Assembly (NCBI RefSeq): GCF_033118175.1
Contig: NC_083693.1
Coordinates: forward strand, 29,087,981 to 29,151,980
Length of the DNA: 64,000 bases
Origin: Dama dama
Taxonomy: Eukaryota > Chordata > Mammalia > Artiodactyla > Cervidae
Direction of reading: 5' to 3'
The stretch's first letter is position 1, and each line of letters opens with the position of its first letter. Shown here piece by piece: positions 1 to 11,030 of the stretch. Position numbers and translations under genes: made by a program. The notes below the pieces were generated by a model. It made no database searches. It was not told the DNA's origin and saw nothing but the letters and a program-made list of their open reading frames with translations.

Positions 1-1754
1 GTGCGAAAGCAGCTCCACGCGTTCCCTTCCGGTCACATTGCCACCCCTGGGCCCCTCCTGGGTAGAAATTCCGGAGCCAGCACGGCTTATTTATAGTGAG
101 TTAAAGTTGAAAAGAATTTCATTATCTTGGGCTTAAATTCTTAATTCCTTCTTACTCACAGAGACATTCCAAATCAGATTTAGATCCTTTCCTTCTTGGC
201 TGCACACTCAAGCTTTGTCCTTTTTATAGGATAATCTTCTAATTGCCAGGAGCCTTAATTCTATTGACCTCATTTTACCCATTTTAAGAACTGTGCAAAT
301 ATTTCCTTACATGCTTGTGGTAAACCATTAACAATTGATAAGTGGATCTGGAGCACTCTAATGGGCTTATTATGTACGCACCAGACCTTCAGAGCACATT
401 TGTTGAGAAACTTACATTGCAAGAGAGTCCTTGAAAGATGAAAGACTCAGAAAGCATCTCTGTTGAGACTGATGATTGGCGGTTAGCTCCCGTGAAGTCG
501 CCTTTTCAGGGGACTTCATCTTAAAATGGATTGTGTTTTTGATGACAGAGCCCCAAACCCAAACTGTCAAGGTGAGAAAGTTGAATTGCTAAACCTGGGT
601 TACTGTCCTGTCACTAGGCTGACCAAACATTCCGATTTTCCTTGGACTTGCTAGGGTTCCCAGAGTATGGAACTTTCCCACTAAAACCTGGGAAAGTACC
701 AGACAAACAGAGATGCGTTGGTCACTATCTGTTTCTCACTGTCTTCTGTGATCAGATGGTGAGGTTTTCGTAAGCGGGTGTGATTAAGGGTAAGTGTTTA
801 GTTTGCCAGTGGTCAGGTGTAATTTAACCCTTGAATGTTGCCCACCTGTACAGTCTCTGCCCTAGCAGCTCAGTTATCCAAGAGACCAGGAGGAAAGTGC
901 TGCCGCCTCTGAGGCCTCTTGTATTGACTTAAGGCGAGAAAACTGTAAGATCGTGGAGAGATTCGTCCACTTTCCTCTAACCTTGGGACAGGTTGTAGCC
1001 TCTTGTTAGAGACTCTGTGCCTTCGTGGAGAAATTGCTGAAAGATCTAAAAGATTCAGAATCTAGAATATTTGAAACTCTCTTGATTTGATTCAGATGGA
1101 AGGAACATCTTCTATGTGCCATGCACTCCTTAAAGCAGTTGTTTTCAGTTTCTAAGAATGTATTACCAACCTATTCCCCTGTTCATCATGCTTGAGTTTA
1201 TCCTTTGGGGCTCGACCATGCCTTCAAAAAGGGAAAAGAAGCATGTGCTACAGCTGATTCTATCACATGGTGTCAGACCCAGCACAAATGAATGGGCAGG
1301 TGGGCCTCTGCTCTGTGCAAGGCTGGCTGCATTGCCAAGTCACCGTCTCTTTCAATTTTTCCCAGACTAGGCTCCAGGGTCAATCTTTGTCCATCAGTCA
1401 GCCTTAATTTTATTTAAACTACTTTAAACCTAATTTCCTTTATAGGATTTGCCTGGGATTAAATCCACTTTTGTGGTCCTTCTCAATATGTAGTTGACTG
1501 AAAACAAGTCCAACATCCAGGAGCAGAATAGGCTTCATTTTCTAGAAACTGTAAAATTTCCAAGCACAGCCAACTTTTGTCAGTTTTTCTTGTTCTATTG
1601 ATCCTGTAAATTTATTGCTTATGAATTTTGATCTCAAACTATTCCTTTTCTCTGCCAACTCCCTGGCACAGCTCCCTTCACTGTGACAGTGCACTCAATA
1701 CTACATACTCTTTGTTAATAAAGTATAATTAAGACAACAACTTGATTTTGAACG
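1..1754. other. Unique intronic DNA
   Basis: I recognise no repeat, exon or RNA gene here. Small open frames are short and show no known family signature. Confidence 0.5.
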
Positions 1755-1764
1755 TGTGTTCTAG

Positions 1765-1936
1765 GGACTTCCCTGGTGGTCCAGTGGTTAAGACCTCAGC
1801 TTCCAATGCAGGGGTGCAGGTTCGATCCCTGGTTGAGGAGCTAAGATGCCACATGCCTCGTGGTCCTGAAAACCAAAACATAAAACAGAAGCAATATTGT
1901 AACAAATTCAATAAAGACTTTTAAAAATCTTAAAAA
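1765..1936 (+). mobile_element. CHR-type tRNA-Glu SINE with target-site duplication
   Basis: It starts with the ACTTCCCTGGTGGTCCAGTG head typical of cetartiodactyl tRNA-Glu SINEs, has a degenerate B-box (GGTTCGATCCCTGG), and ends in the AAACAGAAGCAATATTG and ATTCAATAAAGAC tail. A 10-bp direct repeat, TGTGTTCTAG, flanks it at 1755-1764 and 1937-1946. Confidence 0.9.
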
Positions 1937-1952
1937 TGTGTTCTAGAGGGTT

Positions 1953-2030
1953 CAAGTCAGGGATCGAACCAGGGTCTCCTGGATTGCAGGCAGTTTCTTT
2001 ACCATCTGAGCTACCTCCAGGGAAGCCTCC
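1953..2030 (-). mobile_element. Bov-tA SINE fragment (tRNA-like head only)
   Basis: Antisense tRNA-like part of Bov-tA (GGATCGAACC, GCATTGCAGGCAG-like, CTGAGCTACC). The Bov-A body is missing. An 11-bp imperfect direct repeat (TCTAGAGGGTT at 1942-1952, TCTGGAGGGTT at 2031-2041) suggests an independent insertion directly next to the previous SINE. Confidence 0.8.
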
Positions 2031-2041
2031 TCTGGAGGGTT

Positions 2042-2880
2042 AATGAATATGGTTTCTAAACTCTAACTGCCGTCATCAACACTCAGTGGTGTGGAGGGTA
2101 AAGAGCTGACTGCCGTTTTACTTCAGCAGCAGCATGTGAAGACCAATTTTGGAAGCCCAGTCCTCTTCAGCCACCTCGAGGATGCCTTCCGTGCAAATGG
2201 AGTCTGTTGAGGGGATACGGGGTTTTAGGATCAGAATCTGCTAAGTGGTATAATATTAAATCAAGGTAAGCATCTCCCGAGGTTTTTAAGGAAACCTACC
2301 CCTCTGTGAAATTCTGGGAAGTGAAGCTTTTACTCCTACAGAAAACTGTAGTTCTTGACGAATCGATGTTTCAAACGGTCAGATGAGATGCCAACCCTGT
2401 CACCACCCCAAGTGACAGTCTGCCAGACTGAGTGGCGCCGTCCCCCAAGGGCCATGTCCTTCTGGGAGTGTCCTCTGCCCAAGGTGACTCCCAGTGGTAC
2501 AGCATCCCCATGAGCCTCGGAAATGAGTCAGCCCTCTTGGCAGCTTGTGAACCAGCCTAAATCTCCACCCCGTGCCGTCTCTAATCATAGAGTGAGGACC
2601 CAGTCTGCGTGGGTGCAAGTTGGACAGCTTAACTTGTGACGTGGCCAGTAAGAGTCTGTAAGCCGGAGCATTTGGGAAACCTCCTCGCCTGGAGGTCAGC
2701 GGTTGATCCCTCCCAGGAAGGGAGAGGTCCATGAGAGGTGGCAGGTTGTGTGTTTTCCATCTTTTCCACTGGGTACTATATAGCCCTGCCAACCAACCCC
2801 ACTTCCTTGTTGACACATGGTACCAAATTCTCCAAAACTGGCATTTTCAGCTAGATAGCAAAAGCTTGAGCAGTAATTCC
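2042..2880. other. Unique intronic DNA
   Basis: No recognisable repeat or coding exon. A 138-codon minus-strand open frame (2400-2816) has no family signature. Confidence 0.45.
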
Positions 2881-3204
2881 TTTTTTTTTTTTTTTAAGAT
2901 ATTTAAAATAATGTTATTGATTTACTTATTTTTGGCTGCGGCGGGTCTTTGTTGCTGTGTAGGCTTTCTCTAATTGCAGCGAGCAGGGGCTACGCTCCAG
3001 TTGCGGTGCTCCAGCTTCTCGTTGAAGTGGCTTCTCTTGTGGAACACGGGCTCTAGGGAACGTGAGCTTAAGTAGTTTCAGCTTCTGGATTTAGTTGCTC
3101 CAAGGCAAGTGGGATCTTAGTTCCCTGACCAGGGATGGACCTTAGTACCCATCAGTGAAAGAGCCTAGTAAGAACCGAGTCTTAATGACTGGACTACCAG
3201 GGAG
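2881..3204 (-). mobile_element. Long CHR-type SINE
   Basis: A T-tract (2881-2896) leads into the long CHR body (GGCTGCGGCGGGTCTTTG, GCGAGCAGGGGCTACGCTCC) and ends with the antisense tRNA head (ACCAGGGATGGACC, GGACTACCAGGGAG). It is diverged, so an older copy. Confidence 0.85.
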
Positions 3205-4682
3205 TTTTTTAAACTTGAACTCTGCCAAGCCATAACGATGCAGACTTTTCCTTCCTTAGTATTTCCATAAAGAACGATTCTTCTTCTCAGTGAATAAATA
3301 AGGCTATATATATATTTTTTTAAGTTAGTCAATTAATATAGAATAACATGCTCTTCCAGTCTATTCTTTGTGTGTACACCACACTCACCCCTTCCCTTAC
3401 ACGCAGAATCCTTCTTCTCGTATTTCTGTCTCCTCTGTGTATCAAAATCCTCTTCATCTCTCAAGGCCTCCTCACATCCTAGCTCTTCCAGCGTTCTCTA
3501 ACCTTTACTCTTCTTCTGTCTCTTTGGCTCCTACTTATCAACAGGACTATAAATGATATCTTTCCCTGTGTGTATCTCTCTTCACCCTCAACTGTGTTCT
3601 GAGAGGCTTAAGGGCAGAAGCCATCTTAACATTTTCTGTATTCTTTATGGCCGCTGCTTTGCACAGAGTCAGTGCACCCTGACACTTGTAGGTCATTTTA
3701 GAAGGAACCCAGGTGATTAAGGGTCAGAATGAGTAATTCAGATAAGTGATTAAGGAGTGTAGAGGAAGAGGGAGATGGTGCAGCTTGGATGAAGTCTGAT
3801 GGGATCCTGAAAAATGAGTTGGTTTGGAAAGAAGAAGACAGAGAAGTTGGCATGAGCATGAACCAGTGAAATCCATCATTTAAGCAAATACTTCCGGTAG
3901 AAGACTGCCTTTGCTCCCCAGGCCAACACTCTTCACCCATCCGCGTTTGTTCCTTTGCCCTGTTGGCCTTCCAGCCAGCCTGCCTGCATAAGGAGATGAT
4001 GGACGTGCCACCGACTTGGCCTGTTTCCTCACGGTCACTCTTTGCCCTGCCCCCACAGCCTCTCTTCTCCTGTCGACCGTGTTCCAGGATCTTTATTTGG
4101 CTAGACTTGGACCATCTGTCTTGCAATTCCCAAACATTTCTTTGATGCTCTTTGTGTAGCATTTGGACCTGCTGCTGTCTCTGCCCTTTGTTCTCTGTGC
4201 CCTGGATTTTGTTTGCTAATGTGCTTTGGCCCCGTCACTGGCCTCATCTCCATAGCTGCTTCCTGGCAAGCTCCTTGCTGGATCCCTATGCCGTGATCCA
4301 GTGTGACGAGAGCTGTCTGATTACAGCAGACAGCCTCAGGTCACCAGGGGAGAAAGAGGAGTCTCAGATTCCCAGAAGGGAAATGTATGGACTTGATCCC
4401 ATGAGCGCTAGTGGAGGGAGCAAAGGGAAGGATGGGACAAGCTCCAAAGGCCCTTCAAGGTAGAATCAATAGGTGCTGGTAGATAATGGAATAGCCTTGA
4501 GTGGTTGGAGGGAAGGGCTGAGTCACAGAAAATGCCAAGATTACAGAGCAGTTGAGAGAAGAATAGAGCACTGACAGAAATAAAGGAGTCCAGTGGGGAA
4601 GCTGCTTTCTCGGGGAAAGTTGTTTAGTTTGGGACAGTCTATGGGACATGCCTGGGCAACGAAATTTAGGTGTGAGCCTTAG
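3205..4682. other. Mostly unique intronic DNA
   Basis: No coding exon seen. About 3590-3690 resembles the end of an L2/MIR element (GGGCAGAAGCCATCTT), but too weakly to annotate separately. A 154-codon minus-strand frame at 3698-4162 shows no recognisable domain. Confidence 0.4.
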
Positions 4683-4686
4683 GCCA

Positions 4687-4885
4687 AGCCGTTCAGATGG
4701 TTAAGAGTCCACCTTCAGTGCAGGAGATATGGCTTTGATCCCTGGGTTGGAAAGATCCCCTGGAGAAGGGAATGGCAACCCACTCCAGTATTCTTGCCTG
4801 GAGAATCCCATGGACAGAGGAGCCTGGTGGGCTACACTCCATGGGGTCATAAAGAGTCAGACATGACTAAGCAACTAACACTTTA
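4687..4885 (+). mobile_element. Bov-tA SINE
   Basis: tRNA-like head (CAGATGGTTAAGAGTCC, TTTGATCCCTGGGTTGG) followed by the Bov-A body (AATGGCAACCCACTCCAGTA, GACAGAGGAGCCTGGTGGGC) and end (AGTCAGACATGACTAAGCAA). Confidence 0.9.
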
Positions 4886-5192
4886 AGGCCAGGCATGCAA
4901 AGTCCAGAGCAGCTATCAACAGGGGAGAGAAAGGCAGATTGGGAGAGAGCTGAGGACTGATGGCCGTGGCAGGTGAGGGTGGGAGGAAGAGCCAGTGAAC
5001 GAACCAGAGATGGGCAGTTCTCGAGGAGAAGCAGGAGCCCCAGGTGTCATAGAAGCCAGAGAAGGAAGACTTTGAAGCAGACCATGTCAGAAGCCACAAA
5101 AAGTCAGGAAAAGTGAGGGCTGACCAAAGACCTTGGAGCTCAGCCAGAAAGAAGCAGGGATTTTTGAGGATGAGTTTTCTTTCTTTGGGATT

Positions 5193-5239
5193 GGTTTTTT
5201 TGTTTGTTTGTTTGTTTTTAATTGGAGTATAGTTGCTTT
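5193..5239 (-). mobile_element. L1 3' end, left part, split by a SINE
   Basis: A T-rich tail followed by TTAATTGGAGTATAGTTGCT, the antisense 3' terminus of an artiodactyl L1. The element resumes after the Bov-tA copy at 5240-5455. Confidence 0.8.
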
Positions 5240-5455
5240 TGGGTTTCCCTGGTGGCTCAGCAGTAAAGAATCTGCCTGCCAATGCAGGAGATTCAGGTTC
5301 AATCCCTGGGTCAAGAAGATACCCTGCAGGAGGAAATGGCAACCCACTCCAGTATCCTTGCCTGGGAGATCCCATGGGCAGAGGAGCCTGGCGGGCTATA
5401 GTCCATGGGGCCCCAAAAGAGTCGGACAGGATTTAGCAACTGAACCACAGCAACA
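5240..5455 (+). mobile_element. Bov-tA SINE nested in an L1 end
   Basis: Complete tRNA-like head and Bov-A body. The flanks TAGTTGCTTT (5230-5239) and TAGGTGCTTT (5456-5465) match at 9 of 10 bases and are the target-site duplication inside the older L1. Confidence 0.9.
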
Positions 5456-5565
5456 TAGGTGCTTTACAACGTTGTGTAGTTTCTGGTGTACAGCAGAGTG
5501 AATCAGCTATACGTATACATATTTCTCCTCTGTTTTGGGTTTCCTTCCCATTTAGAACAGACCGC
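5456..5565 (-). mobile_element. L1 3' end, right part
   Basis: Continues the antisense L1 3' region (GTAGTTTCTGGTGTACAGCA, GAATCAGCTATACGTATACA). Confidence 0.8.
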
Positions 5566-5702
5566 ATTGCGCAAGGCTGAGTTTTCAGTAGTAGGGTCAG
5601 AAATGAAGTCAGTTCATAGAAACTGCAGGAGAAACAACAACAACAACAAAAATAAGTGTGGTAACCAAAGCTGAGAGAGAAAGGGGGAAAAATAGGAAGC
5701 TA

Positions 5703-5725
5703 AAAAGTGAAAGTCTTTCACTTTT
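5703..5725. repeat. Short perfect inverted repeat
   Basis: Arms of 10 bp (AAAAGTGAAA and its complement) around a 3-bp loop. It lies just before a Bov-tA copy whose own end contains AAAAGTGAAAAG, so it probably derives from SINE-terminal sequence. Confidence 0.6.
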
Positions 5726-5739
5726 AACTTTCAAGTGAA

Positions 5740-5943
5740 GGCTGAAAAGTGAAAAGAGTTGTCTCCAACTCTTTTCGACCCCATGGACTGCAACCCACCA
5801 GGCTCCTCTGTCCATGGGATTCTCCAGGCAAGAATACTGCTGTGGGTTGGCCATTTCCTATGCCAGGGGATCTTCCCCATCCAGGTATTGAACCCGGGTC
5901 TCCCACATTGCAGGCACATTCTTTACCGTCTGAGCCACTAGGT
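5740..5943 (-). mobile_element. Bov-tA SINE
   Basis: Antisense Bov-A body (ACCCCATGGACTGCAACC, GTCCATGGGATTCTCCAGGC) then antisense tRNA head (TTGAACCCGGGTCTCCCAC, CGTCTGAGCCAC). Confidence 0.9.
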
Positions 5944-6099
5944 TAATCCTAGGAAACTAGAGGAGAAAGCCAAACTGGATGAAGGTCTTCCCCAAGATCA
6001 GGAAGGTGGGTGCTGCGGCGCCAGGCAGAGGGAGAAGTTAACAGCTATTGCTCATGGAGCTCTGGAGCCCAGCTCTGTGGCAAGACCACCTGGGTTCTC

Positions 6100-6290
6100 A
6101 TGTCAGCTCTTCCCCCTCCTGGCTGGGCCACTGCCCCTTGCTGAGTCTCTGTTTACTCATTTGTAAAATGGGTACCAGAGCACTTGTTTCATAGGTTCAG
6201 TATGAGGATGAAAAGGAACAGCATGTGAAATGGTTTATAGCCTGTTTAGCATGTGTAAGAAGTCAATAAGCATATATTGCTATGGGTGTT
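6100..6290 (+). mobile_element. MIR SINE (ancient)
   Basis: Follows the MIR pattern: GGGCCACTGCCCCTTGC, CTGTTTACTCATTTGTAAAA, a TATGAGGATGAAA core, then a stretch related to the end found in MIR copies. It is heavily diverged. Confidence 0.65.
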
Positions 6291-6608
6291 ATTATTCTCT
6301 ACCTCTACCCTCCAATTTTTAACTAATAAGTGCAACTCAACAAGGTAATTGACTTGACCAAAGTTGCAGAGCTTTCAGAAATGAGATTGGACCCTGGTAT
6401 CTCTGACAACCTAGTTCTTGTTGTTTTCTCTCTGCCATGTATCATGACTGCCCAGTGTTGTGTAGGTGCCCCGTAGTAGCACACAGAGTAGATGCTCCAT
6501 AAATATTTACTGAGTGAAAACAAGAATACACAGATCACAAATAAAGGAGCAAAAATGTTAATTCCACTGCTATGAATCTAACACAAAGAAATCATCTAAA
6601 CAAAGAGA

Positions 6609-6775
6609 GAACTTCCCTGGTGGTCCAGTGATTAAGAATCTACCTTTCAATGCAAGGGATGTGGGTTCCATCCCTGGCCAGGGAACTAAGATCCCCCATG
6701 CCTTGGGGCAACTGAGCCCACTTGTCCCACCTGCCACAACTAAGACCCAACACAGCCAAATAAATATTTAAAAAT
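6609..6775 (+). mobile_element. CHR-type SINE with target-site duplication
   Basis: CHR head (ACTTCCCTGGTGGTCCAGTG), GGGAACTAAGATCCC, and the CAGCCAAATAAATA tail. AAACAAAGAGA flanks it at 6598-6608 and 6776-6786 (11 bp, perfect). Confidence 0.9.
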
Positions 6776-6786
6776 AAACAAAGAGA

Positions 6787-7970
6787 AATGCTAAAAGACT
6801 TGATTAAAAGTGGCGATTGAACACATGTTTACCTTCACCTCTTCTTGAATCCCCACTAAAATGACAGTAAAGGAAAATAAGGCACGAATTTTCGAGAACA
6901 TAGAGACAAGGAGGGGAGATGGGGGCAGATGAGTGGAAAGGAGACAGACAAGTGGTGGATACTAACTTAGAGAAGCAGAGAAAGCTGAAGCACAGCCCGC
7001 AGACTGAGAACTCTACAAGAGTCAGGCTGATTCGGAAGCTCAGGAACTAGAGGCACCTCTGAGGCTGGGGTGTGAAACATGTCTGAAACCACGAAGACTG
7101 ATGGAGAGTCCCCCAATCTCCTCCTATCCCACACAACCAAGTGAGCACCCTGCCTCTGCCTGTTGGGAGACTGGCAGACTGAGAGCGGAGGTGAGGTGCC
7201 AGGTCATAGAGTCTGCACACAGAAAGTCCCAGCCATGCCTAGGTTCCCCAAGGAGATGGGAGGACTGCCCTCTGGGGAAACTGACCTGCCCAAGAGAAAA
7301 GTCCAAAAGACCTTTATCTGGGGGTCCTCTAACAAAGCACCTGGCACCCACAGATTGACAGGCCCTGCTTAAGTAAACATATAGCTGGGCATCAATTTTC
7401 CTGCCACAGGAGCAGAAACTACCAAGAGTCCCTGGACATTCGAAGAAAACCTTGAACATTAAAGCCAAAGATATAAAGCAAGCAGATGAAAGCCTAGGGA
7501 GGAAACACAATGGGAAGGAACCAAAGTAAACTTGAGAAAATCTGTAATGAGCATACTCAGAGGGAAGAGAAAATGTTCATCCTTGTGGCAGGAAGAATTG
7601 CAACATTAGGGAACAGGTAGAGCTTTGGGAGCACAAATGGAGATTAATAAAGAAATGAGAAGATTAAAGGAAGATCTCTTCCAGAAGGTAGAATAAGAAG
7701 ACATAAGATGGAAAGTGGAAGAGATATTAGAGGATCAGTCCAAGAAATCTAACATCCAAATAACAGTAGTTCCAGAAAGAGGTGAGAGAAAGTGGAGGGG
7801 AAGAAATTATCAAAGAAATATCCCAATATCCTATAAGTATAGGGCCTAAAAACTCTTCAATGAAAGAGCCTCTGAAATTCTAGCTCAGGGGAAAATACCT
7901 AATCAAGGCTTTTTGCAAAATTTTGAAACACTAAAGCAAGATCCCCCAAATTTGCAGAGAGTAAAGAATT
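6787..7970. other. Unassigned intronic sequence, perhaps an old LINE
   Basis: A-rich text here resumes after the BovB copy (8214-8401) and after the next SINE (8545-8632), and ends in a form seen in ancient LINE or MaLR tails. I cannot name a family. A remnant of one old element is an inference. Confidence 0.35.
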
Positions 7971-8213
7971 AGATACTTTGGCCACCTGATTCAAAGAGCC
8001 AACTCATTGGAAAAGACCCTGATGCTGGGAAAGATTGAGAGCAGGAGGAGAAGGGGGCGACAGAGGATGAGATGGTTGGATGGCATCATCGACTCAGTGG
8101 AGATGAGTTTGAGCAAACTCGGGGAGATAGTGAAGGACAGGGCAGGCTGGCGTGGCGTGCTGCAGTCCGTGGGGTCGCAGAGAGTCAGACATGACTGAGC
8201 AACTGAACAATGA
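7971..8213 (+). mobile_element. BovB (RTE) LINE 3' fragment
   Basis: The frame at 8007-8198 reads KTLMLGKIESRRRRGRQRMR then WLDGIIDSVEMSLSKL, the C-terminal end of the BovB reverse-transcriptase protein, followed by the BovB 3' end (GGGGTCGCAGAGAGTCAGAC). Only the last quarter-kilobase remains. Confidence 0.9.
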
Positions 8214-8401
8214 CAAAAGAAATAGAGCACACACAAGGATCAGGCATCAGAATGACACCGGATCTCGATGGCAGATCAGAAGCTGGAGGACCGAGGATCA
8301 AGGCTTCAAAATCCTGAGGTGTTAACAAAATGGCTTTTAACTTAGACTTCTGTACCTGCCAAACTAAACCTACTGTGAAGGTAAAATTAAGACATTTTCA
8401 G

Positions 8402-8544
8402 GGACTTCCCTGGTGGTCCTGTGGCTAAGACCCTGTGCCGCAAAAGCCAAGGGCCCAGGCTCAATCCCTCGTAAGGAAACTAGATATCACACGCTGCAAC
8501 TAAGACCCAGCACAGTCAAATAATTTTTTTTTTTTTTAAAAAGC
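8402..8544 (+). mobile_element. CHR-type SINE
   Basis: GGACTTCCCTGGTGGTCCTG head, AACTAAGACCCAGCACAGTC end and a T/A tail. CATTTTCAG flanks it at 8393-8401 and 8545-8553. Confidence 0.85.
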
Positions 8545-8632
8545 CATTTTCAGATATGGTGAGTTGGTCTCAAAAGTTTGTTTTTTTTTTTCCCCAACTT
8601 ACTTTTTTGCAAGAAACTAGTAGAAGCTATTA

Positions 8633-8927
8633 TTGTTCAGTCTCTAAATTGCATCCAACTCTTTTCGACCCCATGGACTACAGACGCCAGCTTCCCTGTC
8701 CTCCACTGTCTCCTGGAGTTTGCTCAAACTCGCGTCCATTGAGTCGGTGATGCCATCCAACTGTCTCATCCTCTGTAGCCCCCTTCTCTTCCTGCCCTCA
8801 GTCTTTCCCAGCATCAGGGTCTTTTCCAATGAGTTGGCTTTTTGCATCAGGTGGCCAAAGTATTGGAACTTCAGCATCAGTCCTTCCAATGAATATTCAG
8901 GGATGATTTCCTTTAGGATTGACTAGG
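8633..8927 (-). mobile_element. BovB LINE 3' fragment
   Basis: The antisense frame (8889-8644) reads KTLMLGKTEGRKRRGLQRMR and LDGITDSMDASLSKL, again the BovB protein C-terminus. It extends a little further upstream (LMLKFQYFGHLM) than the 7971 copy and has the opposite orientation. Confidence 0.9.
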
Positions 8928-8936
8928 TTAATAGAG

Positions 8937-9220
8937 GGAGAAGGCAATGGCACCCCACTCTAGTACTCATGCCTGGAAAATCCCATGGACGGAGGAGCCT
9001 GGTAGGCTGTAGTCCATGGGGTCTCGAAGAGTCGGACACGACTGAGCAACTTCACTTTCACTTTTCACTTTCATGCATTGAAGAAGGAAATGGCAGCCCA
9101 CTCCAGTGTTCTTGCCTGGAGAATCCCAGGGACGGCAGAGCCTGGTGGGCTGCCGTCTGTGGGGTCGCACAGAGTCGGACACGACTGAAGCGACTTAGCA
9201 GCAGCAGGAGCAGCAGCAGA
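8937..9220 (+). mobile_element. Bov-A2 SINE (dimer)
   Basis: Two Bov-A monomers (starting GAGAAGGCAATGGCACCCCA and GAAGAAGGAAATGGCAGCCC) joined by TTCACTTTTCACTTTCATGC and ending in an AGCAGCAGC tail. TTAATAGAG (8928-8936) and TTAATAGAA (9221-9229) are its likely duplication. Confidence 0.93.
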
Positions 9221-9422
9221 TTAATAGAAGCTGTTAGTAGAAGCTGACCTCCACCAAAAGAAGTAAGTAAACAAAGGCAGAGTAGCCATGGCATCCATAG
9301 TGCAGGAGAGAGGCCTCACAGGATGGAGGGAAGGGAGGCCCTTCCATAGGCGTGTGGAGGCAGAGAGCTCCTTGAACAGTGTCTCCAGGAGAAAGCAACA
9401 CTGGTGATGTCTGTTATCTTTG

Positions 9423-9552
9423 TCCAGTGGTCAGGGAACTAGATCCCGCGTGCTACAACTAAAGATCCCACATGCCACAATGAGGATCAAAGACCCTCCC
9501 CCCATACTGCAACTAAGACCCAATGCAGCCAAATAAATAAATAGTTTTTCAA
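9423..9552 (+). mobile_element. CHR-type SINE, 5' truncated
   Basis: Starts inside the element (AGTGGTCAGGGAACTAGATC) and runs through AACTAAGACCCAATGCAGCC to AAATAAATAAATAG. Confidence 0.8.
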
Positions 9553-9587
9553 AAGGCATCCCCAGTGGAAGCAGAAGCACTATAATG

Positions 9588-9775
9588 CAGGGTTAAGAAC
9601 ATGGGGTATCAGGTTAAGAGACATGGAGTTCAAATGCAAGGTCTGCTGCCTACTGTATCTTTGGACTCTGTTCCCTAGACTACAAGGAGAGGTCCTGATA
9701 ATAAATGTTGCTGTGAAGGATAAATGTGCCCATAGAAGGTGCAAGATAAATGTTTGCTCCCTAAACTACAGCTAA
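9588..9775 (+). mobile_element. MIR SINE (ancient)
   Basis: Matches the MIR layout: GGTTAAGAACATGG, GAGTTCAAATGCAAGGTCTG, and AGGTGCAAGATAAATG near the end. Confidence 0.65.
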
Positions 9776-10740
9776 TAAACAGGTTAAAATTGTATGCAGC
9801 CATTCAGAACTTAGTATTATAACTATATGTACAAACAGGGATTAAGTGAAGAAAGCAGAAGGTATTAATAAAATTATATATCTATATATCAAGAGACCAA
9901 TATTATAATTATATAAATACTCTTCAAACAAATACAGGTAGAAAGGAAACAAAAAAATAGAAATAGTTCTTTTTCTGTAAGGGTTGTGAGGATATGGATT
10001 TTTAAAAAAAACTTTTGGTTACTTCTAGCTGTTTCAAAGTGATATGAAATAAAATGAAGAGACTGTGAGTATACATTTCATCCTCCATGGTTTTGAAAGT
10101 CGTTTGTAGTTCATTTGCTAATAATAAGGATAAGCAGTGACGCCAGCCACTGTCTTTGAATCTATCCTTCATGTATAAAGAGAGACGTGCTTTGCTTCAG
10201 CAGAACTTTCTAGAATATGCTTATCTGTACAGTTTTGTGATGCTCTCTTGTCATGTGGGCAAGAATGAAGGTTCAGTGCCTAAGTTGCCGTGAGTTTTCA
10301 CAAGGGTGGAGTTGTTGACTAGCTGAGGAAATATTTTTCTGTTCTCATGTCTTAGGAAAGAGCTGCCATTTCATCAGGGCTAAACCACAGCCCTCAACAG
10401 TGGATTCTTTCAGCTTTTTGGAACTGTGTTCCTCTTACAGAAAGCTCCAGGGCAGCTGCATCATTTCCTTCCTTTTACATTTCTGCTCAAGAAGCAGTGT
10501 CGTTCTCTCATCACCCAGGAGCGTCCATGACCTTGTTCTGTCCTTCAGCATTTCCCTGGCCATCAGTAGGCTCTGAGGTTCATCAGGGTAAATTTATAAT
10601 AGTCATGCATATCATAAACATCCTTAACTCCTGGGTAGCTTATATTTATTTTTAAAAGACAGGTTACATCCCCATGAAGAGACTCCCACAGACATCATCC
10701 AATTACCTTCAACTGATGTTTCCAGTTTCTTGACTGTTTT
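9776..10740. other. Unique intronic DNA
   Basis: AT-rich at first (9860-9960), then ordinary sequence. No exon, RNA gene or assigned repeat seen. Confidence 0.45.
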
Positions 10741-10755
10741 TCCAGACATATTTTA

Positions 10756-11015
10756 AAAATTTGTTTTTTAATTGGAGCATAGTTGCTTTACAGTGTTGCG
10801 TTATTAATAGTTTCTGCTGTACAACAATGTGGATCAGCTGTAAGTATTCATATGTGCCCTCCCTCTTGTGCCTCCTTGCCAACCCCTGATTCCCACCCCT
10901 CTAGGTCATCTCAGAAAACACCACGCTGAGTTCCCTGAGCTATTCAGCAGCTTCCCTCTAGCTCTCTAGTTTACACATGGTACTGTATGTATGTCAGTAC
11001 TGTTGGCTCTATCCG
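10756..11015 (-). mobile_element. 5'-truncated L1 3' end with target-site duplication
   Basis: Antisense L1 3' region (TTTTTTAATTGGAGCATAGT, GTTTCTGCTGTACAACAATG). TCCAGACATATTTTA occurs perfectly at 10741-10755 and 11016-11030, so this is one retrotransposition event into older L1-like sequence. Confidence 0.92.
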
Positions 11016-11030
11016 TCCAGACATATTTTA

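Noticed and set aside
5133..5501. Open frames with recurring peptides such as RSHGQRSLAGYSPWG, also at many other sites
   Set aside because: These are translations of Bov-tA and Bov-A sequence in various frames. The recurrence reflects the repeat, not a protein family.
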